Notes: a model not told the origin generated them from the sequence alone. A stretch of DNA of 64,000 nucleotides from Pontibacillus marinus BH030004 = DSM 16465 (GCF_000425225.1 NZ_AULJ01000012.1:1-64000); one strand, 5' to 3'; positions 52,009 to 61,895 are shown, counted from the first letter of the stretch. Translations and numbers: made by a program.

Positions 52009-52085
52009 TCTAGAAGTCCATGAACGATAAAGTGAAGGTAAGGAATTAGAAGTTAATTTACTCAGAAATGAAAGGGGTTACATTT

Positions 52086-53333
52086 ATGAAGCGAATGAAG
52101 TGGAAGTTCATGGTACCGGTACTTATTTTATCTTTAATCCTCTCAGCATGTGGGTCAGATTCTGAGACAAAAGGAGAGGGAGATAGTGGAGAAGGAGACG
52201 GTAAAGTTAACCTTCAAATTGCCATCGAAGCAACTGGTGATATCCCATCTGAATTTCAAAAGCAGATTGATCGGTTTAACGAACAAAACGGAGAAAATAT
52301 CTCAGTAAAAATTCGTACGTTTAGTGGCGGTGACTCTTATAATCAAGCACTTATGGGACAAGTAGCTGGAGGCGTCGCTCCTGATATCTTTTTATTAGAT
52401 GGAGGACAAAGAACGAAAACATTCGCTGATTCTGGCGCAATCCTTCCATTATCCGATTTAGCGTCCAATCATAATCTGGGTCTAGATAACTTTCAAGACA
52501 CGTTAATGGATGCATTTAAAGTAGATGACAAGCTATATGCCATTCCTAAAGATTACAATACAACAGCACTTTTTTACCATAAAGACTTATTGAAAGAGGC
52601 TGGTGTTGAGCCACCAGAAACTTGGGAAGAACTTAGAAGTGCAGCGAAAAAGTTAACGACTGACGATCGTTACGGATTCGGTATTAACCCTCAAATCAAT
52701 TACTTTTTACCATTCGTTGAATCAGCAGGTGCTGATATTATTACATCTTCTGGACTACAGAATGACGCTATAAAATCCCAGGAACACCAGAAAGCCTTAG
52801 CTTATATGTCTTCCTTATTTAATGAAGACAAAACAGCAGCCTCTCCGCAGATGGTCGGAGCTGGTTGGGATGGTGAAATGTTTGCTAATAAAAAAGTCGC
52901 TATGCTTTATGCAGGAAGCTGGGTAACTGGCGTATTAGATGAGAATTCAAATGTTGGTGCTGTTCCACTACCCGTTAAAGATCAAAAAGCAAGCATGCTT
53001 TATACAGCTGGTTGGGTTATATCTAAGAAGTCCGAAAATCCAGAAGCAGCTATGAAACTAATTAAATTCTTATCCTCAGATGAGGAGCTTGTTAAAGGAA
53101 ACAAAGCAGGTCTAATCGGATTACCACCAACCAAATCTGCAATGGACAAACTAGTGAAAGAGAAGAAGGACGATCCTTTCTTAAATGTGTACTCCAAAGT
53201 AGTTGAATATGGAACACCATTTGGATGGTTAGATCCTAAATTCGTAGATGAATATAACAAGAAGATGGAAGTTCTAATGTATAAACCAGGCGAAACGACT
53301 CCTGAAGAAGTAGCAAACCAACTTGCAAAATAA
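52086..53333 (+). CDS. carbohydrate-binding ABC lipoprotein
   Basis: 415 residues, ATG 52086 with AAAGGGG upstream. Lipobox LSAC with lipidated Cys22 and a Gly/Asp/Glu linker, then the type I/CUT1 solute-binding fold: FNEQNGENISVKIRTFSGGDSYNQALMGQVAGGVAPDIFLLDGGQRTK, PPETWEELRSAAKKL, and MLYAGSWVTG. It collects the sugar outside the cell for the two permeases. Its separate promoter element may allow a high level of expression. Confidence 0.92.
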   Translation: MKRMKWKFMVPVLILSLILSACGSDSETKGEGDSGEGDGKVNLQIAIEATGDIPSEFQKQIDRFNEQNGENISVKIRTFSGGDSYNQALMGQVAGGVAPDIFLLDGGQRTKTFADSGAILPLSDLASNHNLGLDNFQDTLMDAFKVDDKLYAIPKDYNTTALFYHKDLLKEAGVEPPETWEELRSAAKKLTTDDRYGFGINPQINYFLPFVESAGADIITSSGLQNDAIKSQEHQKALAYMSSLFNEDKTAASPQMVGAGWDGEMFANKKVAMLYAGSWVTGVLDENSNVGAVPLPVKDQKASMLYTAGWVISKKSENPEAAMKLIKFLSSDEELVKGNKAGLIGLPPTKSAMDKLVKEKKDDPFLNVYSKVVEYGTPFGWLDPKFVDEYNKKMEVLMYKPGETTPEEVANQLAK

Positions 53334-53355
53334 TTAGTTATCAGAGGTGAACATC

Positions 53356-54549
53356 ATGTTTCAAACGATATCTCCAAAGGATTGGGGTTATAAAATACCA
53401 GATCATACCGGTAAAGAGTATGTAAAGGAAGTAATAGGTTATTCCTATGACGATTTAGAGAAGCGAGCATCAAAGGCAGTATATGAGTTTGTTGATCGCT
53501 TGTATAATGAAGAAGAAGGGGCTCTGCACCATTATTATCGTGGAGATATCCAATATACTTCAGAAATGGATAGCGGTAACTTTTTGATGGCTATCAATTA
53601 TTTAACGATGTATGATCGCTTTAATGATGATAAGATGCTTCAAAAGGCAGAAAATTGTTTTAAGTGGGCATACGATCATTGGACGGAGACCCATCCAATG
53701 TTTACATGGCAAGGTGGCGTTAAAGACGGATTCAAGCCTAATGAACTGTATGTTAAATACACCGGGGATGCTTTCTGGCTTGCCTTAGCGTTGCTGAAAA
53801 GAACGAATAAGGAAGAATATCAATTTTATATTAAACAGTTTCATAATTTCATGAAACAGGCTAGAAAAGCAGGCTTTAAATACAAATATGACACCAATAC
53901 GTATCAATGGACAGATACAGGCTTCACATGGAGAGGATTTGGTTTTCCTGTAACTGCATATCTTGAATTGTATGAACTAACGGGTGATGAAGCATACAAA
54001 GAACATGCAATAGCCTGGGGAGAACATGGTTTGACCCTTCAAGAAGAAGACGGTGGTTTCTATTTAATTGACGGACAGTTCTGGAATTCTGACTTAGTAG
54101 CTCCTGAACTAAGAGGACTTGTTTTCCTTTATGAAATTACGCAAAATGAGAAGTTTCTAGTATCAGCCAAACGATTTGCGGATTGGCTGATTGAACATCA
54201 GCGTGAAGACGGTGCTTGGCCAATTGGTATTGATGATGATGGCGAAGTATGTGCCCCTAATGTTGGACCAGGGGATATGCCGAACATTGCAATTAGCTTA
54301 ATTCGACTTCACCAGAATACAAATGAGAAACGTTATTTGGATTCCGCAATTTTAGCTGTTCAATACGGATTAGAAATGCAAGCCGTAGAAGATGGTCGTT
54401 ATCCTTATTATTTGGATGATCCTAATGTGAAATGGGGATTTTGGTCTTGGGAACCTTTAAATGATTACTCATTGTCTGGTGATCAAAGTGTTCACCATGT
54501 AAGAGGAATACTTTTCTTAGCTGATTACTTAGGAAATCTAAAAAGTTAG
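53356..54549 (+). CDS. (alpha/alpha)6-barrel glycosidase-like protein
   Basis: 397 residues without a signal peptide, ATG 53356 behind GAGGTGA (an in-frame GTG at 53347 overlaps that site). Repeated helical hairpins with aromatic loops, e.g. GNFLMAINYLTMYDRF, FTWRGFGFPVTAYLELYELTGDEAYKEHA, LEIT-like FLYEITQNEKFLVSAKRFADWLIEHQREDGAWP, suit a six-hairpin glycoside hydrolase or epimerase. The family is not fixed; unsaturated glucuronyl hydrolase and AGE-like folds are both possible. Last gene of the locus, cytoplasmic, so the imported sugar is processed inside. Confidence 0.75.
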   Translation: MFQTISPKDWGYKIPDHTGKEYVKEVIGYSYDDLEKRASKAVYEFVDRLYNEEEGALHHYYRGDIQYTSEMDSGNFLMAINYLTMYDRFNDDKMLQKAENCFKWAYDHWTETHPMFTWQGGVKDGFKPNELYVKYTGDAFWLALALLKRTNKEEYQFYIKQFHNFMKQARKAGFKYKYDTNTYQWTDTGFTWRGFGFPVTAYLELYELTGDEAYKEHAIAWGEHGLTLQEEDGGFYLIDGQFWNSDLVAPELRGLVFLYEITQNEKFLVSAKRFADWLIEHQREDGAWPIGIDDDGEVCAPNVGPGDMPNIAISLIRLHQNTNEKRYLDSAILAVQYGLEMQAVEDGRYPYYLDDPNVKWGFWSWEPLNDYSLSGDQSVHHVRGILFLADYLGNLKS

Positions 54550-54569
54550 CTTTTAATAGCCTTTGAGAG

Positions 54570-54606
54570 TATCTCTAGCAAAAAATGTTGCTAGAGATAT
54601 TTTCGT
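54570..54606 (+). terminator. terminator of the carbohydrate locus
   Basis: ATCTCTAGCA and TGCTAGAGAT arms around AAAAAATGT, followed by ATTTT. Confidence 0.75.
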
Positions 54607-54707
54607 GTCGAATTTCGCTTGTTATTTAGGGCTAAAGTGAGTTTGTAGTCACAAATACCTATATACATTAGAGTGGGAATGTTCTAATATTTTAAATGAA
54701 TTTTCTT

Positions 54708-54795
54708 ACATAACTATAGGGCAAACTTATCGAAAGGTAAGGACGCAAAGCTACGGACCTAAGGTATAAAGTACGATGGTCGCCTGGCTGCTTAA
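54708..54795 (+). promoter_or_regulatory. cyclic di-GMP-I (GEMM) riboswitch
   Basis: Conserved GEMM-I elements in order: AGGGCAAAC, GAAA tetraloop (ATCGAAAGGT), AAGGACGCAAAGCTACGGAC, CTAAGG, then the second hairpin with GATGGTCGCCTGGCTGC. The P1 strands and tetraloop-receptor spacing agree with the class. It is followed by a terminator hairpin at 54808 and the chemoreceptor gene at 54866, so c-di-GMP probably switches between termination and read-through of that gene. Confidence 0.9.
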
Positions 54796-54807
54796 TTTGT
54801 TTCAAGC

Positions 54808-54837
54808 CCACTATAACGCTGTATAGTGGATTTTTTT
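54808..54837 (+). terminator. riboswitch-linked intrinsic terminator
   Basis: CCACTATA and TATAGTGG arms around ACGCTG, then T7, 29 bases before the MCP start. It is the presumed expression platform of the GEMM riboswitch. Confidence 0.88.
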
Positions 54838-54865
54838 ATTTTAAAAGATAAAGGGGGACGTTGAT

Positions 54866-56572
54866 GTGAAGAAAGCCAAGTGGAGTGACATAAAGATTGG
54901 GACGAAATACTTATTAGCTTTTTCGGTTAGTATTGTGTTGTTTTTGGTAGCAGGATTTGTGATTTTTAATCAGGTACAAAATGTTCAATCGGACATAGAA
55001 GCGCTAGAGCGACGAGGGGATCGTTCCATTGATATTACTGAAATGGGATCATTGATTCGTACAAAAGACATACGGGTTGCAGATTATGTTAATTTTGAGT
55101 CCAAGGAATTAATCAAACAGTTTGAAGAACGTCGTGAAAAGTTCAATGAGTTAGAAGCTCAAATTCGACCAAAGATGGACACAGATGAACAGAAGAAACT
55201 TTATGATCGTATCGTATTAAACGATAAAAAGATGAACGATTTATTTATGAATGAACTCGTTCCTTCTGTTGATGAGAACGGTGCATCTGGTGCAACAGTT
55301 ATCCGAAACCAAATTGGTGCGATTCGTACGGAAACAGTAAACTTACTTCAGGATCTAAAAGGAATTGTAAACGAAGAACGTCAACTAGCGATTCAACAAG
55401 CCAAAGACAGCTTAGCACAAAGTATCCTGACATTATTAATCTCTATTGTTGCAGCGGCTGTTGTTGGCACAATTCTTATTATGGTTGTGAACCGCATGAT
55501 TCAGAAGAACTTACGCAAAGTGGTTCACATGTCGAATGAAATTTCGAATGGAAATCTTCAAGTTGAATCCATTGATTATGATGGAAAAGATGAAGTTGGG
55601 CAGTTAGCTAGCTCGATTAATGAGATGAAGGATAGCTTAAGAAGCGTGATTCAGCAAGTATCTACTGCAAGTGAGTCTGTTTCTAGTCAAAGTGAGGAAT
55701 TAACGCAATCCTCTCATGAAGTAAAAGAGGGAAGTGAACAAGTTGCTTCCACAATGCAAGAGCTTGCTTCAGGAGCAGAGTCTCAAGCGACGCATTCTAC
55801 AACGTTATCGGAAAAGATGGAAGGCTTTTTAGGGAAAATTCAACTAGCTCATGATAGTGGTGAACAAGTATCAAAAGCGTCTAATGAAGTGTTAACGATG
55901 ACGGATGAAGGTAGTGCACTTATGAAACAATCCGTTGAGCAAATGAGCACTATCGATGAAATTGTAAAAGATGCTGTGAAAAAGGTAGAAGGATTAGATG
56001 AGCAATCGAAGGAAATTTCTAAGCTGATCCAAGTCATTAATGATATTGCTGAACAGACAAACCTTTTATCCCTAAACGCAGCAATTGAAGCGGCACGAGC
56101 TGGTGAGCATGGTAAAGGTTTTGCTGTTGTAGCGGATGAAGTACGTAAACTAGCCGAACAAGTTACAGCTTCTGTTGGGGATATTACAAGTATCGTAAAC
56201 AACATTCAAAACGAGTCCAACGCTGTGGTTCATTCCTTACAGACGGGATATGATCAAGTTGATGAAGGCTCTAAGCAAATTAAAGTAACGGGAGAAACGT
56301 TTGAAAATATTCGTGGCTCTGTTTCTGAGATGGCAACGAAGATTACTGTGATCTCAGAAAACTTAACGGATATCTCAAATGATAGTCAGGAGATGAACGG
56401 TTCAATCCAAGAGATCGCATCTGTATCTGAGGAGTCTGCCGCTGGAGTTGAACAAGCATCTGCCTCTGCTCAACAATCAAGTAGCTCCATGGATGAGATT
56501 TCGAACAACTCAAATGACTTAGCACAACTAGCTGAGCAATTGAATGAACAAGTACAGAAGTTTAAGGTGTAA
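54866..56572 (+). CDS. methyl-accepting chemotaxis protein
   Basis: 568 residues, GTG start after AAGGGGGACG. Helix 1 (about 14-34), an extracellular helical bundle sensor (35-185, 4HB-like: [23 protein letters not shown]), helix 2 (about 187-208), HAMP (209-262), and the signalling domain with the hairpin tip [42 protein letters not shown]. It reports to CheA. Control by the upstream c-di-GMP riboswitch links taxis to the motile/sessile decision. Confidence 0.95.
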   Translation: MKKAKWSDIKIGTKYLLAFSVSIVLFLVAGFVIFNQVQNVQSDIEALERRGDRSIDITEMGSLIRTKDIRVADYVNFESKELIKQFEERREKFNELEAQIRPKMDTDEQKKLYDRIVLNDKKMNDLFMNELVPSVDENGASGATVIRNQIGAIRTETVNLLQDLKGIVNEERQLAIQQAKDSLAQSILTLLISIVAAAVVGTILIMVVNRMIQKNLRKVVHMSNEISNGNLQVESIDYDGKDEVGQLASSINEMKDSLRSVIQQVSTASESVSSQSEELTQSSHEVKEGSEQVASTMQELASGAESQATHSTTLSEKMEGFLGKIQLAHDSGEQVSKASNEVLTMTDEGSALMKQSVEQMSTIDEIVKDAVKKVEGLDEQSKEISKLIQVINDIAEQTNLLSLNAAIEAARAGEHGKGFAVVADEVRKLAEQVTASVGDITSIVNNIQNESNAVVHSLQTGYDQVDEGSKQIKVTGETFENIRGSVSEMATKITVISENLTDISNDSQEMNGSIQEIASVSEESAAGVEQASASAQQSSSSMDEISNNSNDLAQLAEQLNEQVQKFKV

Positions 56573-56589
56573 GGCCTTGAATGTATTGG

Positions 56590-56620
56590 AAAAGACGCCC
56601 GGTTGAGGCGTCTTTTTTTA
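56590..56620 (+). terminator. intrinsic terminator after MCP
   Basis: AAAAGACGCC and GGCGTCTTTTTTT arms around CGGTTGA. Confidence 0.92.
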
Positions 56621-56685
56621 TTTAGAAGGAATTCACATTTTTTATCGAATTAAATAAAGACTGATATATGAAAAGAGGTAAAGAT

Positions 56686-57171
56686 GTGAAACGTGTCTTA
56701 TTTGTCTGTACAGATAACTTTACGAGGAGTGTTACAGCAGAGTTTTGCTTAAAACATTTCTTAAACAAAAACAGAATTCGAGATGTTAAAGTAGAATCAG
56801 CTGGTTTCAAAGCTGATAGTGATCTTTCAAAGTTTTCAACGACTCATTTTGATCGTCTCGCTGAGTTAGGGATAATCACGTCTCAACATAGTCGGACCCC
56901 ATTTAAGCAAACGTTTCTTCACGAATATGATTTGATCTTTGCTATGGGAATTGAACATCAAGACTACCTAATAAATGAGTATCATTACAGATCTCCCTTA
57001 TTTAATGAAGTGTGCTTGAATGCGTCTACTTCGATTCAAGTACCAGCTCCCGGTGGAAATGAAGACGTGGAGCAAGCATTAAGAAAGATGGTTGATTACA
57101 TACATGATCACATCCCTAAGGTCTATGAACATATCCAAAAGAAAGGTGAGAATAATGCGCGCAAACGATAA
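56686..57171 (+). CDS. low-molecular-weight protein tyrosine phosphatase-like protein
   Basis: 161 residues. GTG 56686 with AAGAGGTAAAGAT upstream fits the family N-terminus KRVLFVCTDNFTRS; an ATG at 56668 is possible. The P-loop CTDNFTR (CX5R, Cys8 to Arg14) is intact. The usual DP dipeptide that supplies the general acid appears here as VPAPGGNED: Asp is replaced by Ala. So the protein binds phosphate but may be catalytically weak or use another acid. The C-terminus overlaps the FAH gene by 17 bases. Confidence 0.75.
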   Translation: MKRVLFVCTDNFTRSVTAEFCLKHFLNKNRIRDVKVESAGFKADSDLSKFSTTHFDRLAELGIITSQHSRTPFKQTFLHEYDLIFAMGIEHQDYLINEYHYRSPLFNEVCLNASTSIQVPAPGGNEDVEQALRKMVDYIHDHIPKVYEHIQKKGENNARKR

Positions 57172-57802
57172 ATCCATTCGAAATATTTATTGTATAGGAA
57201 GAAACTATGCTCAACATGCTCAGGAAATGGGGAGTGACCTTCCTACAAAACCGATGATATTTTCAAAACCCACCCATGCGTTACATCCAGCCGAAGGAGA
57301 CCTTGAGTTGCCCTCCGAGATTGGGCAGATACATTATGAAGTAGAGCTAGTGGTGAAGATGGCAGAAGCTTATGATCCTGAAAAGCCTCTGGAACAGATG
57401 ATTGATGGGGTTGCACTTGGGATTGACCTAACAGCACGTGATGTACAAACTCAATTAAAAGAAAAGGGGCACCCTTGGCTTGTCTCTAAAGGGTTTAAAG
57501 GATCTGCTGTGTTAACGGAATTCATTCCATTTGAGAGTCTTGAGTCATTTGAAAAGATAGAATTTAGTCTTGAAAAAAATAAAGAAGTGGTTCAAAAGGG
57601 TACCCCAACGCAGATGATCTTTTCTCTTAAAGAGCTCTTTTCCTATATTGCTTCTAACCTTGGATTAGGAAAAGGAGACGTTGTGTACACAGGTACGCCA
57701 GAAGGAGTGGGACCCTTACAAGACGGGGATGTTTTAGAAATGAAAGCTGAGTTTTCAGGGAGTGAAAAAAACTACGGGCCTTTGAAAGTCATATTCAAAT
57801 AA
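57155..57802 (+). CDS. fumarylacetoacetate hydrolase (FAH) family protein
   Basis: 215 residues. ATG 57155 with AAAGGTGAG. FAH C-terminal fold: YCIGRNYAQHAQEM (first strand), PMIFSKPTHAL, EVELVVKMA with the metal-binding Glu pair (HYEVELVV), GVALGIDLTARDVQ, and the end GDVVYTGTPEGVGPLQDGD. Typical members are acylpyruvase or oxaloacetate-handling enzymes; the substrate here is undetermined. It is translationally coupled to the phosphatase-like gene. Confidence 0.9.
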   Translation: MRANDKSIRNIYCIGRNYAQHAQEMGSDLPTKPMIFSKPTHALHPAEGDLELPSEIGQIHYEVELVVKMAEAYDPEKPLEQMIDGVALGIDLTARDVQTQLKEKGHPWLVSKGFKGSAVLTEFIPFESLESFEKIEFSLEKNKEVVQKGTPTQMIFSLKELFSYIASNLGLGKGDVVYTGTPEGVGPLQDGDVLEMKAEFSGSEKNYGPLKVIFK

Positions 57803-57810
57803 GGAAAAGG

Positions 57811-57842
57811 AAGCAGAAAGAACGTTAGCATTCTTTCTGCTC
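57811..57842. terminator. bidirectional intrinsic terminator
   Basis: AGCAGAAAGAA and TTCTTTCTGCT arms around CGTTAGCA, between convergent genes. Confidence 0.85.
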
Positions 57843-57847
57843 TGTTT

Positions 57848-58447
57848 CTACTCTTCTTTCATCTTCTTAAAAAGATCATTGATTTGCCTCTGAACTTCAG
57901 GGTGATTCAAGACATCTTGCAATGCATCTTCGGATAGATGGTTCTTATCCTGGTTTTCTTCAGATTTCATGCTTTCAGCTATTTGTTTGATGCTGTCTTG
58001 GATCCCCTCGTCCTGCAGAATACCTTCTACCATATTCGAGAGTGTGCTTGATTTTTTGTCATCAGACATATGGTTCATCCCCTCCTTGTTTACGAATTTT
58101 CCAGCTATGTTGGCACTAATTTTTTCGATTGTTCGATCGATTAATTGGGAGCTTGTATTCTGTAAAAGCTTAACGGTTTTATCTGACAGCTGGGGGAGTT
58201 CAATTTTTTCATTAAGAAATGTCGGGGTACTCGTTTTTTTCTCCTCATTTTGACCTAAAAAGTAAAGGGTATCGTATTTGGATTGCTTGTTTAGGTCATC
58301 AAATAGGCTAGTTAAATCCTTTGGTTTAGGTTTTGTGTTATTTGAGGAAGAGTCTGTGGTCGTAGTGGATGTTGGGATAGTCAATGACCTTAATAAAGTG
58401 TGTGGTAAGTCCAACATGCCTCCTGAATTTGTCCTTTTATTCTTCAT
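57848..58447 (-). CDS. hypothetical hydrophilic protein, 199 aa
   Basis: Low-complexity N-terminus rich in Thr/Ser/Asn/Lys (TSTTTTDSSSNNTKPKPKDL), then helical segments. The C-terminal LSEDALQDVLNHPEVQRQINDLFKKMKEE is reminiscent of a STI1-type helix bundle. No signal peptide or membrane helix. Its Ser/Thr/Asn-rich start recalls spore coat proteins, but there is no direct evidence. GAGGTG ribosome binding site near 58455. Gene 58695 follows on the other strand; 58448-58694 holds nothing else that I can support. Confidence 0.6.
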   Translation of the reverse strand: MKNKRTNSGGMLDLPHTLLRSLTIPTSTTTTDSSSNNTKPKPKDLTSLFDDLNKQSKYDTLYFLGQNEEKKTSTPTFLNEKIELPQLSDKTVKLLQNTSSQLIDRTIEKISANIAGKFVNKEGMNHMSDDKKSSTLSNMVEGILQDEGIQDSIKQIAESMKSEENQDKNHLSEDALQDVLNHPEVQRQINDLFKKMKEE

Positions 58448-58694
58448 ACATTCACCTCCTGCATAGCTATTTTATGTCTCTGATTGTACAAAGGAAGTGT
58501 GGATACCTATTAAATGGATAAGCATTTCGACCATTTTTAATAGAAGTCATAGAAAAACAAGCTTATGCCATCTATCAAACACCCTGTCAAAAGAGGAGAG
58601 CGCTCATATAAATAAAGTGTGAGATAGAAAATATCTATCTCTCAGTATGAATCTAGTCTATCTTCACAACTAGATGAATAAGGGGGTGACACAC

Positions 58695-58781
58695 ATGGAG
58701 GTTGGTTTAGCGATCGTGGTGTTGCTGATCTTTTTAGTCATTTTTGTAGCGGGTCTTCTCGTTGCAGAGATTGCTGATTAA
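58695..58781 (+). CDS. single-helix membrane microprotein, 28 aa
   Basis: ATG 58695 with AAGGGGGTGAC upstream: an excellent ribosome binding site for so small a frame. Nearly the whole peptide is one transmembrane helix (MEVGLAIVVLLIFLVIFVAG, then an acidic end). A strong terminator follows directly after its stop. The shape (own ribosome binding site and terminator) supports a real microprotein. Confidence 0.55.
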   Translation: MEVGLAIVVLLIFLVIFVAGLLVAEIAD

Positions 58782-58786
58782 CAAAA

Positions 58787-58822
58787 TAAGAAAGCTCTCA
58801 TCCTGTTAGGGTGAGAGCTTTT
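58787..58822. terminator. bidirectional intrinsic terminator
   Basis: AAAGCTCTCA and TGAGAGCTTTT arms around TCCTGTTAGGG, between the microprotein and HemAT genes. Confidence 0.88.
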
Positions 58823-58827
58823 CCTCT

Positions 58828-60132
58828 TTAGCGATTTGTTTGTTCCGTCAATGTATGAAGTTGTGTGGATGAGTCCGTTACGTGCATAATGGCGCTATTA
58901 ATTTCTTGAATGACATACGTGAAGTTCTCTAGTTCTTTTTCAATGGAATCATTATAGTCATTACTCTGAGACATAGCCGATACAATCTCATTAAAAGATT
59001 GATTGATTTGGTCCATGTTGGAGGTGCTGTTTGAGATTAACTGGTCTATATCTGTTGCATTGTGTGAAACACTTTCAATCTGTTCATTGGTGGTGTGGAT
59101 CAGTGAAGATACATTGGATACAGATTCTTTGGTTTGTTCGGCTAACTTTCGTACTTCATTTGCTACTACTGCAAACCCTTGGCCATGTTCTCCAGCGCGT
59201 GCTGCTTCAATGGCAGCATTTAAGGCTAGGAGGTTCGTCTGTTCAGCAATTCCTGTTACGATATCGACGATGTGGCGGATCTCATTTGATATATCCGTTA
59301 GTTTACTCATTTCTTCTAGCATTTCCGTGATGCTTGTTTGAATATGTTTCATTTGTTGTTGCTGGGCTTCTAGCTCATTTTTCCCTGTTTGGGATTGATC
59401 TTTTACTTGATGAGAAATTTCGGCCCCTTTTCTAGACAAGGATAAAATTTGTTCAGATCTCGCCGTTATTTCTTGAGAAGAGGCATTTGTTTGCTGTGAG
59501 ACAGCTGCAAGTGTTTCTGCCGTATGGTCAATTTCTCTTAGAAGTTGATTTTTGCTCTCCTCTTGTTGATTGCGGATACGTTCATTCTCTTGTTCAAACG
59601 CCTCTAAAACAAGTTGTTGTTCAATATTTAGCATTTTTGTAGTAGATTGTATGGCTTTTATGTATGTATCTCGGTCTTGAATATGTTCTTCTAAAATGCG
59701 CATAAGAGATAGCAAAAGGTCCTGGAAGGCACACATATACCATTTCGGTTTTAGTCCGATCTTTACGTGTATGTAAGCAATTTTATTTCGTTTTTCCACG
59801 AATGAAGGGTCTACTATCCCATCGAACATTTCGATGATATGAGTGGTAAGCGTCTTTTTTAGTCGATCAACAGAGCTGTTATCTTGGATAATCGTCATTA
59901 AGGAGCCTTCATGCTCAAGGTTTTTATAGAACTGATTGACGATTACATGGATATTCTCTTGGATGATCGGCTGTAGTGATTTTAAGATAGACAAGTCTTC
60001 TTTTTGAAAGTCTATCATTTTTAATTGCTTATCCAGGTCACTATTTCTCTTAACTTGTATCTTTCCCTCGAAGTCTTCTCGAAATTCAAATGGCTTTTCC
60101 TTGGTTTGGGTTCGTAAAAGTTGTTTAATCAT
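58828..60132 (-). CDS. hemAT: heme-based aerotactic transducer
   Basis: 434 residues, the length of B. subtilis HemAT. Globin-coupled sensor at the N-terminus: [24 protein letters not shown] and [25 protein letters not shown], with the proximal heme ligand His122. A receiver-less MCP signalling domain follows with [43 protein letters not shown]. It binds O2 and signals to CheA; soluble, no membrane helix. Two ATGs (60135, 60132) lie just after GAGGAAA; the second has better spacing. Confidence 0.95.
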   Translation of the reverse strand: MIKQLLRTQTKEKPFEFREDFEGKIQVKRNSDLDKQLKMIDFQKEDLSILKSLQPIIQENIHVIVNQFYKNLEHEGSLMTIIQDNSSVDRLKKTLTTHIIEMFDGIVDPSFVEKRNKIAYIHVKIGLKPKWYMCAFQDLLLSLMRILEEHIQDRDTYIKAIQSTTKMLNIEQQLVLEAFEQENERIRNQQEESKNQLLREIDHTAETLAAVSQQTNASSQEITARSEQILSLSRKGAEISHQVKDQSQTGKNELEAQQQQMKHIQTSITEMLEEMSKLTDISNEIRHIVDIVTGIAEQTNLLALNAAIEAARAGEHGQGFAVVANEVRKLAEQTKESVSNVSSLIHTTNEQIESVSHNATDIDQLISNSTSNMDQINQSFNEIVSAMSQSNDYNDSIEKELENFTYVIQEINSAIMHVTDSSTQLHTLTEQTNR

Positions 60133-60374
60133 CATTTTCCTCATTTCTAACATGTAAATAGTTTAGGTCTTTTCATTATACAATGAAAATTGTTGGAAAC
60201 CCACACTGGTATTGGAAATTTTTTGTGACAATTTATAAAAGTATTTTGTACTATAAATAACCCGATATTTGTCGATGAGTTTATAGAGAAATAATTCGAA
60301 ACTCGAAGGGAAATACGCTATACTGGATTTATCCGTATGATTATCAGAATATTTCCAAAAGGGAGGAATCGAGA

Positions 60375-61895
60375 ATGGCAGTAGCAGTAAATGAGTCGCT
60401 TCAACAATTGAAGCAATTAGATGAGAAGATTTCTGCATTTTCAAGCATATTGAGTTTGGCTGGATGGGATCAGAAGGTGAAGGCTCCCAAAAAAGGTCGC
60501 AGTACGTTTGCGAAATCCATGGGGGCGGTATCTACTGAGGTTTTCAAAATGTCTATTTCACCTGAATTGGGTGAAGCGCTAGAGGAGTTAACGAAGCCTG
60601 AAGTGTACGAGACATTAGATGAAAAGGATCAGGCACTAGTACGTGACTACAACCATAATTATACGCGTAGTAAAAGCATCCCAACAGATCTTTTCCAAGA
60701 GTATAGTGTCTTAACAGGAGAAGCGAATCAGGCGTGGGAAGAGGCGCGCGCGAATAACGATTTTGCTTCGTATCAACCTTATTTAGAAAAAATGGTCGAC
60801 TTCAAGCGTAAGTTTGCGGAGTATTACGGATATGAAGATCATCCATACGATGCCTTAATGGACGCATTTGAACCAGGACTTAAAGTGAAAGATATCGATC
60901 CGATTTTCCGTGACCTACGTGAAAGTTCTATTAACCTACTTGAACGCATTCAGAATTCTGGTACGAAGATGGATCGCTCATTCTTAGAGAAGAATTATGA
61001 TACTAAGACGCAAGAAGAATTTTTACATAATCTGTTGCCAAAGCTTGGCTATGACACAGAAGCAGGACGTCTTGATGCAACAGCGCATCCATTTGCACAG
61101 AAAGTAAATATTGGTGACGTTCGTATTACAACACGTTATGATGAGGATAATCTTTCATTTGCTTTATTCTCTACGATTCACGAGGTTGGACATGCGCTAT
61201 ATGAACAGGGCGTGAGAGAAGATCTTGAGGGTACAGGTCTTAATGGTGGTACGTCTCTTGGAATTCACGAGTCCCAGTCTCGATTCTTAGAAAACATGGT
61301 CGGTCGTACTCCTGAATTTTGGCAGGCTCATTACAGCGACCTTCAAGAGACATTCCCAGAACAACTGAAGGATGTTTCTCGAGAAGATTTCTATCATGCT
61401 GTGAATAGTGTTCAACCATCCTTTATCCGAGTTGAAGCGGATGAATTAACGTATAACCTACACATCATGATTCGTTATGAAATTGAAAAAGGTTTGATTG
61501 CAGGCGATATTGAGGTTAAAGATCTTCCGCGCGTATGGAATGAGAAAATGGAAGAGTATCTCGGTATTGTGCCAGATAATGATAGTGTCGGTGTCCTTCA
61601 AGATGTTCACTGGTCATTCGGTGCAATTGGCTACTTCCACACCTATTCGCTAGGAAACCTTTATTCTGCTCAGATTTTAAATACCATTCAAAAAGAGATC
61701 CCTGGTTTCTACGAGCAAATCGCTCAAGGTGATCTAACTCAGATTCGTGAATGGCTACGTGAAAAAATCCACCAGCACGGCAGCATCTATCAGCCAAGTC
61801 AATTGATAGAGATGGTGACAGGTGAGAAGCTGAACTCGGATTATCTAGTAAACTATTTAGAAGAGAAGTATTCGAAGTTGTATAACTTAAAATAA
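60375..61895 (+). CDS. carboxypeptidase Taq (M32 metallocarboxypeptidase)
   Basis: 506 residues, the M32 length. The metal site HEVGH (269-273) is in STIHEVGHALYEQG with a downstream Glu in HESQSRFLENMVGR. Other family segments: DATAHPFAQKVNIGDVRITTRYDEDN and SLGIHESQSR. Releases C-terminal residues with broad specificity, cytoplasmic. GGGAGGAATCG precedes ATG. Divergent from hemAT; the 242-base gap holds only promoters. Confidence 0.95.
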   Translation: MAVAVNESLQQLKQLDEKISAFSSILSLAGWDQKVKAPKKGRSTFAKSMGAVSTEVFKMSISPELGEALEELTKPEVYETLDEKDQALVRDYNHNYTRSKSIPTDLFQEYSVLTGEANQAWEEARANNDFASYQPYLEKMVDFKRKFAEYYGYEDHPYDALMDAFEPGLKVKDIDPIFRDLRESSINLLERIQNSGTKMDRSFLEKNYDTKTQEEFLHNLLPKLGYDTEAGRLDATAHPFAQKVNIGDVRITTRYDEDNLSFALFSTIHEVGHALYEQGVREDLEGTGLNGGTSLGIHESQSRFLENMVGRTPEFWQAHYSDLQETFPEQLKDVSREDFYHAVNSVQPSFIRVEADELTYNLHIMIRYEIEKGLIAGDIEVKDLPRVWNEKMEEYLGIVPDNDSVGVLQDVHWSFGAIGYFHTYSLGNLYSAQILNTIQKEIPGFYEQIAQGDLTQIREWLREKIHQHGSIYQPSQLIEMVTGEKLNSDYLVNYLEEKYSKLYNLK

